A stretch of 64,000 bases of DNA from Brassica napus (lineage: Eukaryota > Streptophyta > Magnoliopsida > Brassicales > Brassicaceae): contig NW_026015144.1 in the NCBI RefSeq assembly GCF_020379485.1, positions 62,001 to 126,000 of the forward strand, read 5' to 3'. The notes under the pieces were generated by a model. The model saw only the letters and a program-made list of their open reading frames with translations, had not been told where the DNA came from and made no database searches. Below are positions 1 to 9,312 of the stretch, piece after piece. Position 1 is the first letter of the stretch; each line of letters opens with the position of its first letter. The position numbers were made by a program, and so were the translations under genes.

Positions 1-660
1 CGGATCCGTACGGACCGAGACATCCCGAAAGTTCACCAGTCAACCATTTGAGCACATTTGAAGTTGGTGCAAAAATAGGGCACTGGTGAAACTCTTAAGA
101 GAAGAAGACAAAGGAGAGGCTGGCGAGTGACAGGCTGGAAAGGAGAGTCTCTTGCTGTAAAGTAAAAGCAAAAGGAGACCATGTATCTAGCAAAAGAAGT
201 GGGCAGATTCATGGGAGCCTTTAGCTAGCCAATAAGGAGCCAGCCTTCCCTTGACCAGATTCAAATGGACCAATTATCCATCAGGAACAGCACAGCCACG
301 ACCAAGACCATCTGTCCATCTCATCCATTCATTTAAATTCAAGTTATAACAGCCCTTAGATTTAGGTTTATGATTGCAAGTTGTAAAGAGCATATATAAG
401 CTCATAAGTGATGTTTTGTAACTCTTAAGTGAGTAAGGGGGTTTCCCTTCTCCTTCTCTAATCTGAAACACTTTCTTAGTCTCTCTAGTCTCTCATCCTG
501 AATCTCTATACACGTTCTCAGTCTTGTTACTAATCTCTTAAACACTTAGACACACAAACACTCATCAAACTTCTTTTCTCTCAAATCGCTTCCAAGCTCT
601 CTCTCTTTACCCATTTGGGTTTCATACACACATACAACCTGAGTACTCTTAAACCTCATA
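1..660 (+). mobile_element. Right-hand end of a copia-type LTR (3' LTR or solo LTR; left end outside the window)
   Basis: The sequence ends in CTCATA at 660 and passes directly into satellite, as the other copia LTRs here do. The first five satellite bases (tcttt, 661-665) would be one target-site copy; the other lies off the window. A TATA-like TATATAAG is at about 394. Positions 400-480 match the reverse complement of the solo LTR at 1935-2947 (same gggggtttccc region and TATA context), so both belong to related families. A CCGTACGG motif at 6-13 resembles the U3 clusters of the other copias. Whether an internal region lies upstream cannot be seen. Confidence 0.75.
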
Positions 661-1934
661 TCTTTGTCATTCTAATCAAACCAGGATGAATCGCGATGTA
701 AGAAGCTTGATTTTGATACATAAAGTAGTGGAGAATCACCAGGAAGCTGAATAAATCTCATAGGAGTTAGGATGAAGAAGCTATCCCACTTTCAAATCAG
801 GTGATCCCAGTTTTCCTATTTGGGAATATGACAGCTTATTTGTCATTCTAATCAAACCAGGATGAATCGCGATGTAAGAAGCTTGATTTTGAAACATAAA
901 GTAGTGGAGAATCACCAGGAAGCTGAATAAATCTCATAGGAGTTAGGATGAAGAAGCTATCCTACTTTCAAATCAGGTGATCCCAGTTTTCCTGTTTGGG
1001 AATATGACAGCTTCTTTGTCATTCTAATCAAACCAGGATGAATCGCGATGTAGGAAGCTTGATTTTGATACATAAAGTAGTGGAGAATCACCAGGAAGTC
1101 GAATAAATCTCACAGGAGTTAGGATGAAGAATCTATCCCACTTTCAAATCAGGTGATCCCAGTTTTCCTGTTTGGGAATATGACAGCTTCTTTGTCATTC
1201 TAATCAAACCAGGATGAATCGCGATGTAAGAAGCTTGATTTTGATACATAAAGTAGTGGAGAATCACCAGGAAGCTGAATAAATCTCATAGGAGTTAGGA
1301 TGAAGAAGCTATCCCACTTTCAAATCAGGTGATCCCATTTTTCCTGTTTGGGAATATGACAGCTTCTTTGTTATTCTAATCAAACCAGGATGAATCGCGA
1401 TGTAAGAAGCTTGATTTTGATACATAAAGTAGTGGAGAATCACCAGGAAGCTGAATAAATCTCATAGGAGTTAGGATGAAGAAGCTATCCCACTTTCAAA
1501 TCAGGTGATCCCAGTTTTCCTGTTTGGGAATATGACAGCTTCTTTGTCATTCTAATCAAACCAGGATGAATCGCGATGTAAGAAGCTTGATCTTGAAACA
1601 TAAAGTAGTGGAGAATCACCAGGAAGCTGAATAAATCTCATAGGAGTTAGGATGAAGAAGCTATCCCACTTTCAAATCAGGTGATCCCAGTTTTCCTGTT
1701 TGGGAATATGACATCTTCTTTGTCATTCTAATCAAACCAGGATGAATCGCGATGTAAGAAGCTTGATTTTGATACATAAAGTAGTGGAGAATCACCAGGA
1801 AGTCGAATAAATCTCATAGGAGTTAGGATGAAGAAGCTATCCCACTTTCAAATCAGGTGATCCCAGTTTTCCTGTTTGGGAATATGACAGCTTCTTTGTT
1901 ATTCTAATCAAACCAGGATGAATCGCGATGTAAG
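661..1934 (+). repeat. CentBr-type 176-bp centromeric satellite, block 1 (about 7 monomers)
   Basis: Head-to-tail monomers of 176 bp start with AAGCTTGATTTTG. Single-base variants define monomer types: gaTacat or gaAacat at monomer position 14, and aagCTgaat or aagTCgaat at 44-45. The A-type monomers start at 879 and 1583, and each is followed by a TC-type monomer. I assign CentBr from memory of the Brassica 176-bp centromeric repeat. The last five bases (gtaag, 1930-1934) are the left target site of the solo LTR. Confidence 0.93.
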
Positions 1935-2544
1935 TATGATTTTTAAAGAGATCTCTACTCTGGTAGTATGTGTGTGTGTATAAGCTTCAATGAAGAATGC
2001 TTAGAGCTTGTTCTAGGTGATATAGAGAAAAGGATTGGTGAGAGTGTTTATGAGTATGTGAGAGACTTAAGACAGAGATTAAGAGACTTAAGAGACTAGA
2101 GAGAGACTGAGAGAATCAGAGACTGAAGATTAGTGTTTCAGATTAGAGAAGGAGAAGGGAAACCCCCTTACTCACTTAAGCTTTACAAAACGCCACTTAT
2201 GAGTTTATATATGCCTTTACAAGAGCAAATCATAAACCTACATCTAATGGCTGATAATACTTGAAGTTTAAATGGATGGATAGGATGAGATGGTCTTGTT
2301 CCTCTTGATTCTGATTGGAGTAAGCAGCTGGCGCCTTGCTTTAATTCAAACTGAAGCTGTGCTGTAATTGGCTCTCCTTAGGCTCCTTTGTATCTGTCCA
2401 CAGGTCAGTCTAGGTGCATGGTCGTGGCTGCTCTTCCTTTACAGCAACAGCCAGCCTGTCCATGCCCCAAAGTAACCAATCAGCTCCACACAGCATCTTC
2501 TTGATTCCCTTTGACTAGATTCAAACCTTGGTGCCTTATCCATA

Positions 2545-2626
2545 CACTATTCACTCTTCACATCCTGAATAGTGACCCAAATAGTGAATACTCAACCTGA
2601 ATAGTGACTAGTGATTCACTATTCAC
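2545..2626 (-). promoter_or_regulatory. Cluster of CACTATTCA / TGAATAGTG motifs in the U3 of the solo LTR
   Basis: About six copies of a roughly 9-base motif (cactattca and its complement tgaatagtg) lie within 82 bp, some directly repeated and some inverted. They fall in the U3, upstream of the TATA-like box, where promoter elements would sit. No other LTR in the window has this cluster. A regulatory role is inferred from placement only. Confidence 0.4.
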
Positions 2627-2660
2627 TTTTACACCAACTTGCCCAAACTTCTGCAATCTT

Positions 2661-2709
2661 ATTGTGGTAACTCTCCAAAGTTACTGTGGTAACTTTGGAG
2701 TTACTGTCT
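2661..2709 (-). promoter_or_regulatory. GTAAC/GTTAC repeat module shared with the Copia-4 LTR
   Basis: Repeated and inverted GTAAC cores (agttac, actgtggtaac, tttggagttac) occur in under 50 bp. The same module, including cagacagtaac and ttaccacagtaacttt, is in both Copia-4 LTRs at 41311-41358 and 46422-46469. Conservation between otherwise different LTRs suggests a promoter or RNA function; no factor can be assigned with confidence. Confidence 0.4.
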
Positions 2710-2947
2710 GACCCAAATCTTCTCTAAACGGTGTCTAAGTCATTCCTATCTTTGCACACTCATCAGACCACTTCTGAAGCCTTAAGACTCTCCCAAAGCC
2801 TTCACATGATCAGTCTAAGTCTTTCCTAGACTTAACTCCCCAAGATAACTACTTCAGAACTCTTCTGAAGCTTGATTGAACTCTTCTTGACATCTTCTAG
2901 AGCTTTCCCTATTGTTGTACAAGCTCTATCTTCTCTTCAGTTCAACA

Positions 2948-3470
2948 GTAAGAAGCTTGATTTTGATACATAAAGTAGTGGAGAATCACCAGGAAGCTGA
3001 ATAAATCTCATAGGAGTTAGGATGAAGAAGCTATCCCACTTTCAAATCAGGTGATCCCAGTTTTCCTGTTTGGGAATATGACAGCTTATTTGTCATTCTA
3101 ATCAAACCAGGATGAATCGCGATGTAAGAAGCTTGATTTTGAAACATAAAGTAGTGGAGAATCACCAGGAAGCTGAATAAATGTCATAGGAGTTAGGATA
3201 AAGAAGCTATCCCACTTTCAAATCAGGTGATCCCAGTTTTCCTGTTTGGGAATATGACAGCTTCTTTGTCATTCTAATCAAACCAGGATGAATCGCGATG
3301 TAAGAAGCTTGATTTTGATACATAAAGTAGTGGAGAATCACCAGGAAGTCGAATAAATCTCACAGGAGTTAGGATGAAGAAGCTATCCCACTTTCAAATC
3401 AGGTGATCCCAGTTTTCCTGTTTGGGAATATGACAGCTTCTTTGTCATTCTAATCAAACCAGGATGAATC
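2948..3470 (+). repeat. CentBr-type satellite, block 2 (about 3 monomers)
   Basis: This continues the monomer interrupted by the solo LTR. Monomer order is T/CT, A/CT (start 3129), T/TC, so the three-monomer pattern of block 1 carries on across the insertion. The final gaatc (3466-3470) is duplicated at 34629-34633 as the target site of Copia-1. Confidence 0.93.
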
Positions 3471-4076
3471 TATGAGATTAAGAGATCCTTAGAGTAATCA
3501 GAATAAAGAGAGTGTTTAGGAAGTGATTAAGAGAAGTTTGTGAAAGATTAGGAGACTAGATAGAGCCGTTTAGTGTCTAAGAGTAAACCATAGTGTCTAA
3601 GAGATTAGAGAGACTCAAACTGCTTAATCTTCATTAGGGTTGATGAGTTACAATATATAGAGTGAGCATACAAGGGTTTTCGAAATCAAGAGAAGACTAA
3701 AGCATGTGAGGTCAATCAGGAGAGGATAAGCTCATTTGGACTAGCCAATTAGCTTCTCCACATGCGCGGAATATCTGGCATCTTGGACCGAGATGCTCTT
3801 GCCTTTCCAGCTGTTCCAGCCTGTCAAGGCGCGCTCTACCTTATCCCTAAACGGTCTGATGCCTCAAGGTAAGTTCCTTCCCTTTACCTTAGTTACCGTG
3901 TTACTTGGCTGATGCAAGGTAAGTCTTGGTCGATGCTGGATGGTACAGACTGTACGGCTTGTACGGCCTTGTACGGACGTCCGTACCATGCTCTCCCTAA
4001 ACTCCCTTAAGCTTCCTCATCTCCTTTCCTCTTCAACTCCTTAGCTCTTCATACATATATTCAGCTCAACTCAACA
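3471..4076 (-). repeat. Copia-1 3' LTR
   Basis: A 606-bp direct repeat of 34023-34628. It has TG...TA termini rather than TG...CA. A CCGTAC cluster lies at 3942-3987; one of its GTACGG sites is altered to GTACAG compared with the 5' LTR. Confidence 0.95.
3942..3987 (-). promoter_or_regulatory. CCGTAC/GTACGG cluster in Copia-1 U3 (second copy at 34494-34539)
   Basis: Five GTAC cores occur in 46 bp, mostly as CCGTAC or GTACGG, and two read CCGTACAA. Plant SBP/SPL proteins bind GTAC cores (published consensus TNCGTACAA). The position in U3, upstream of the TATA-like box, fits an enhancer. Binding is inferred, not shown. Confidence 0.45.
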
Positions 4077-4143
4077 CTCCCCCTCAAGCTTAGCTTTGTA
4101 TAAGTCTAAGCTTGGACAGCCACAAGATCTTCCTCATTAAAAA

Positions 4144-4184
4144 CCTCACCAAAGAAAACCCAATGGGATAAAACTTTGATGAGG
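4144..4184 (-). other. Conserved 3' stem-loop of Copia-1
   Basis: Arms 4144-4154 and 4174-4184 form an 11-bp stem with one G-U pair. CCCATTGGG-type bases lie in the loop. The stem begins 32 nt after the pol stop and lies before the polypurine tract. The same structure, with paired base changes, is present in Copia-2 to -5 and Gypsy-2. Confidence 0.6.
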
Positions 4185-4216
4185 GAAAAAGAGTAAAGAC
4201 CTTGCAGCTAAGGGGA

Positions 4217-7200
4217 TTAGCTCCTTCTCTTCCCAAGATCAATGAGGCCCAACCTGATGTGAATGGACTCCATTGTCTTCTGTCTTGCAGCCTTGGTGAA
4301 CACATCCGCTAGCTGATCTTCACTCCTTGTGTAACATGGCAAGATCACCCCTAGCACAATCATCTGCCTCACCTTGTGACAATCAACTTCAATGTGCTTG
4401 GTCCTCTCATGAAACACCGAGTTGGATGCAATGTGGATGGCAGCTTGATTGTCACAATGCATTGTCATTGGAGTTGCTTGATCAATCTCCAAGTGCTTCA
4501 AGATGCCTTTGATCCATACCAACTCGTTGGTGAGCTTCAGCATGGCTCTATACTCGGCTTCTGCACTTGAACATGACACTACCTTCTGCTTCTTGCTCTT
4601 CCAAGTCACCAAGTTGCCTCCAATGAATGTGCAATAGCCTGTGGTTGATCTCCTGTCTGCTCTATCACCAGCCCAATCCGCATCACAGTATCCCACCACT
4701 TCAGTGCTTCCATTGCAGCCCATCCATACTCCTTGATCAGGTGAGCCGTTGAGATACATCAAGATCCTCTCCACCATGCGCCAATGATGTTCCTTAGGTA
4801 CTTGCATGTGTTGACTCACCTGATTCACAGCAAAACAAATGTCAGGTCTAGTTATAGTGAGGTAAATCAATTTGCCAACTAGTTTTCTATAGAGTTTAGG
4901 ATCCTGATAAGGTTTGCTGTCTTCAATCTCCCCCTCTCGTGGGACTTTGTAGCCATCCTCCATAGGCATCCTTGCTGTCTTGCCTCCATAAGCACCTGCA
5001 CCTTTCAAAAGATCAAGTGTATACTTCCTTTGGGACATGAACAAACCTTCCTTGGATCTACATATCTCAATTCCAAGAAAGTATTTCATTTCTCCCAAGT
5101 CTTTAATCTCAAACATGGATTTAAGAAACTCCTTGGTTGCTATGATACCTTCCTTATCACTCCCTGTGATAATGATATCATCAACATACACAAGGAGTGC
5201 AATCATACCTGAGGGAGTCGTGAGTGTGAAGAGGGTGTGATCTAGTTCAGACTTCTTGAAGCCTCGGCCATTAAGAGTAGTGCTCAACTTGTTGTACCAC
5301 GCTCTTGGTGATTGCTTCAGCCCATAGATGGCTTTCTTCAGTCTCAACACATTTCCACTCTTCACTAAGTGTTCAAGGCCTGGAGGTGGATGCATATACA
5401 CTTCATCCTCAAGTTCACCTTGTAGAAACGCATTCTTCACATCCATTTGCCATAACCCCCATCCAAGATTCACAGCCAAGCTTAGTACAATCCGGATTGT
5501 GTGGAGTTTAGCTACTGGTGCAAAGGTTTCTATGTAATCTTCTCCATAAGTTTGAGTGAAACCTCTTGCAACTAGCCTTGACTTCTTCCTCTCAACCTTT
5601 CCATCCGCTTTGTACTTGATTGTGAATATCCATCTACTAGTCACAGCCTTCTTCCCTTTTGGTAACTCACTCTCATACCATGTATCATTCTTGATCATCG
5701 CTCCTGCCTCATCTCCAACTGATTCCTTCCATTCTTTATCTTTCATTGCTTCTTCATAGCTTCTTGGGATGTGATTCTCATCCAAGTTTACCATGAAAGC
5801 GCAATGTGCTTCTGGATATTGAGCAAAGGAGCACACGGCTTGAGAAGGATGCTCCACAGCTTGGGCATTGTAGTACACTCTCGTGTTTACCCAACTGGAA
5901 GGATCCTTCCTTATCCTTGTACTCCTTCTTAGTGGCTGCACAACCGGTTCTTCTTCCTGTTGTTCTTCTACCACTTCATCTTGAGAAGGTGTTTGTGTCA
6001 CACCATGATCATGTCCATGACCATCCGAGCCTATGCTCTCTTCTCCTTCATTCTCTACTCCTCCTTCATCTTGGTTGGCCTCTTGCATAGGCTCCTCATG
6101 CTCCTCTCCTCCCTCATGATCAAGGTGGGATGGTGAACCAACTTCAGGAGGTGTAGTTGCGTGATTCCTCGGATCCTGGGATGTACTGATTCCAAGACCT
6201 TCAAGAATGATCCGCAAGGTGGTGGCCTTGTCTGATGTTAAGTCCTTCAGGTCTTCTTGATTCTTTTCTTCATAGTATCCTCTATCTTCCAAGAACTTCA
6301 CATCTCTAGATACAAGAACTCTCCTTGCTATAGGATCATAGCATTTGTATCCTTTCTGTGTAGCTGAGTATCCTATGAACACAGCCTTAGTGCTTCTTGC
6401 TTCTAGCTTGTTGATCATCTCTCCTGGTTTGAGGACAAAGCATAGGCATCCAAAGACTCGCAAGTAATCAAGAGCTGGCTTGTACCTGTTCAGAACTTCA
6501 AATGGAGCCTTCTCATTCAGAACTTTGGTTGGAGTTCTGTTTATCAGGTAACAAGCAGTGGCAACCGCATCACTCCAAAATCTCTTTGGAACATTACTCT
6601 GAAACATAAGTGACCTTGCCACTTCCATGAGATGCCTATTCTTCCTCTCAGCCACTCCATTTTGCTGTGGAGTATAAGGACAGCTTGTTTGATGTAGGAT
6701 CCCATGTTGTGATAGGTGTTGCTTGAATGCATGACTCGTGTACTCTCCTCCATTATCTGATCTCAAAATTTTAATCTTAGCATGATAATGGTTAGTTACA
6801 TACGTTTGAAAGTTCCTAAATGCATCAAGTACCCTATTTTTGGTCTGAATTAAGGTTAACCAGGTGTATTTGGATTTTTCATCAATGAATGTGACAAAAT
6901 ACTTATAACTATCTCTAGATAAGCAAGGGGCAGTCCATACATCTGAATGAATTAGATCAAAGCAATTATCATAAACGGTAGTAGACTTTTGAAACACAGT
7001 TCTACAATGCTTGCCTAAAATGCAAGCTTCACAATCTTTATTCTCAAACACAACACCTGGTACCATTAAGTTCAAAGCTTTAACATGAGGGTGTCCTACT
7101 CTAGCATGCCACAATGCATTTTTATTCAACAAAGAAGCAGAAGTAAACGAGCAAATATAATCAGGAACAGAAGTGAGTTCTTCAAGCATATAGAGATCTC

Positions 7201-8156
7201 CCTTAGTCACCCCTTTCCCAATCAATCTGCTGCTCTCAATATCCTGAAACTTCACATCATTAGGACTAAAGATAACATTGCATTGTAAATCATTAGTACA
7301 TTTCTTCACTGATAATAGGTTTGATGTGAATTCAGGCATGTAAAAAGCTCTAGATTCTTTGTTAAACAGCTTAAGCTTTCCTATTCCTCTAATGGGTATC
7401 TTATCCCCATTTGCTATCATCACATGCCCATGTGTAGGTTCTATATCCTTAATCAAGTTTTCATCACTTATCATATGATGTGATGCACCAGAATCAACAA
7501 TCAATGGTTTACCTACTCGTTTAGCATTATGGCATAGATTACTAAGTGATGGATGCATCTTATCAGTTCTAGCAATGTGAGCATGTCTATACTCATTCCT
7601 AGCTTCTAACCGTTCTACTAGTTCTCTAATCAAGTGATCATCCTTATATGCAATCATAGAAGCTCCAAAGGAATAACCGTAAGTGTTACCGTTTTCCTTT
7701 AGCATTTTGAAGAGGGCATCAAGGTCTGATATCTTGATGTAGTCATCATTGCTGCGGGAGCTTGAGGCGCCTGTGTAAGCCACCAGAGACTTCCCATTCC
7801 CATCATTGCCTCCAAGCCCATCCACTTCACTGATCTTGCTTGTGCCAGCTCCGCTTGAACCTTCAGTCACATTTGCCCTTCCCTCACGCTCCTTCATGAA
7901 CTTGGCCGGCTTGAGGTGTGGGTGCAGTATCCAGCATTGGCTCTTCTTATGACCATGCTTCTTGCAATGATCACAGTTGCCATTGAACTTCTTGTCCTCG
8001 TACTTCCCGTGAGATGCCTTGTTTGCTTGTGGAGCCTCGGTTGAATCCTCATGAGCTGCTTGATTGGCAAGAGAGAGCTCCCCCTTTCCTCCAAACAAAC
8101 CCATGGATCCCTGCTCCCTTTGGATTTGTGCACACACCTCCTCAAGGTCCGGAAGC
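4217..8156 (-). pseudogene. Copia-1 gag-pol, main segment (zinc knuckle to RNase H), severed from its N-terminus by Gypsy-1
   Basis: This is the larger part of a Ty1/copia polyprotein that would be 1504 residues when counted with 33235-33809 and one target-site copy. In order it carries the gag zinc knuckle (CDHCKKHGHKKSQC), the aspartic protease motif DSGASHH, integrase with an H-H-C-C region (GKHC end) and a DNGGEY catalytic region, RT with YVDD, and RNase H (DADWAGD, SSAEAEY). It ends KRRS at the stop. No internal stop or frameshift is seen, so the only damage is the insertion. The frame stays open by chance into the antisense of the Gypsy-1 LTR up to 8392, but that extension is not retroelement protein. 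It is nearly identical to Copia-3; an example difference is Copia-1 TKNRV against TKDRV. Confidence 0.93.
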
Positions 8157-8161
8157 TTGTC

Positions 8162-8887
8162 TGGTGTAGCCATGAGTAGAGACATTGGAGAGCTGAGTGA
8201 GTCTGATGAGGGAGAGCCAGACTTGAGAAGAGAAGAGCCAGACTTGAGCAGAGAAGAACCAGAGCCAGACTTGAGCAGAGAAGAACCAGACTTGAGCAGA
8301 GAAGAACCAAATGAGCTAGCCAGCTTGTGGAGTGGACCAGTAACCAGATCAAGACTGAGAGCACAAGAGGAGAGGCTCCAGGAGATAGCCAAAACCGTGG
8401 GCCTTGGTTCAAGACAAGGAGATCAAGATAAACCAGCTTGTTGGTTTAATTTAATTACTTTGTAAGGGTTTTGGTTATTGGGCTTTCATTTAATTTAAAC
8501 CAAAGACAATTAGGATTAGAATTAGAATTAAACCACCTTGGTTTAGCATTAGGGTTTTCGATTTTCACTTTAAGAACATGGGGGCTGCAGCCTTGTTTTC
8601 TCAACTTTCAATCTAAGAATTATTCAGTCAACTTTGTTGTCTTGTCTCTAGCTTTCTCTGTTCAGCTCTAGAACATTGATCTCACTTAAAGGAAGGAATT
8701 CCTGTGAATCCCATCTTAGACAATACAAGGTGATCTTGTGTCTTTGAGTAGCAAACCATCCTTGGCGCCAACCCATAGGCTCAGGGAGACGTCCACAGTT
8801 CAAAGGAGAGCTAGTAGCCTCTTAGAACATCCTCTATCCATCCACCTTCAAGTGATCCAGAGTTTAAGCCATACCCAGGCTGCACCA
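8162..8887 (+). repeat. Gypsy-1 5' LTR
   Basis: A 726-bp copy with TG...CA ends. It includes the short tandem repeat that in the 3' LTR encodes the PDLSREE repeats (about 8218-8310). I see no convincing TATA box. Confidence 0.95.
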
Positions 8888-9312
8888 AGTGGTATCAGAG
8901 CCACTTGAAGGTTAGGGTTTGCAATTTGACTACTCAGATCATTCATTCCATCAAACACTTCTCTTATCTTTCTATCTGTTGTAAGCCAGCTGAGCCAACC
9001 CTGCAAATCAAAAAAAAAAAAAGAAAAGAAAAGAGATCTCTGATCCAAATCAAAAAAAAAATATATAGCTGAAGAGTAATCCAGCTAGCTGAGGAGAAAT
9101 CCAGCTCAGGGTGGTAAAGTCAGCTGGTGCCTAAATCTCTTAATACTTCCTATCTGATTCATTGGGGTTTTAGTTCTAGATCTTAAGTGTAGAACTTTGT
9201 TTTTCAACTGAACTTGTGGGAAGAGCTGAGACTTGGCGATTTGAAAACTTGAGTGAGAGAGAGATATAATTTTGTTCCTGGCTTTGTGTTTTCTCTAACT
9301 ATTTCAGGAACA
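8888..9312 (+). other. Gypsy-1 untranslated leader with primer-binding site
   Basis: This 425-bp stretch holds the primer site (8890-8902), two A-rich tracts (about 9008-9034 and 9049-9060) and no coding sequence. Just before the start codon, CTAAC and TTTCAG (9296-9307) resemble a plant branch point and 3' splice site, so a spliced leader is possible. Confidence 0.7.
8890..8902 (+). other. Gypsy-1 primer-binding site (initiator tRNA-Met type)
   Basis: TGGTATCAGAGCC is complementary to the 3' end of plant initiator tRNA-Met, the usual minus-strand primer of these elements. It sits two bases after the LTR. Confidence 0.9.

Larger units (their letters stand above)
1935..2947 (-). mobile_element. 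Solo copia-type LTR (1013 bp) with 5-bp target-site duplication
   Basis: In its own orientation it starts TGTTGAACTG and ends AAAATCATA. It is flanked by gtaag at 1930-1934 and 2948-2952, which are adjacent in an intact monomer. There is no primer site, polypurine tract or coding sequence, so this is a solo LTR left by LTR-LTR recombination. A TATA-like box lies around 2207-2213 on the minus strand. Its U3 has a CACTATTCA cluster (2545-2626) and a GTAAC module (2661-2709). Part of its R/U5 matches the LTR at 1-660. Confidence 0.9.

Noticed and set aside
274..471. 65-codon minus-strand frame in the first LTR
   Set aside because: It covers the R/U5 region of an LTR and the matching region of the solo LTR is not open in the same way; no support for a gene.
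4217..8392. One long minus-strand frame fusing Gypsy-1 LTR antisense sequence to Copia-1 pol
   Set aside because: The first 78 or so residues are the antisense of the Gypsy-1 LTR. The Copia-1 start is at 33809, as shown by the TSD and by Copia-3, so the fusion is an accident of the insertion.
8064..8465. Plus-strand frame in the Gypsy-1 5' LTR with the PDLSREE repeats
   Set aside because: It is the LTR copy of the polyprotein tail plus antisense Copia-1. In the 5' position it lies in U3 and has no separate gene features.
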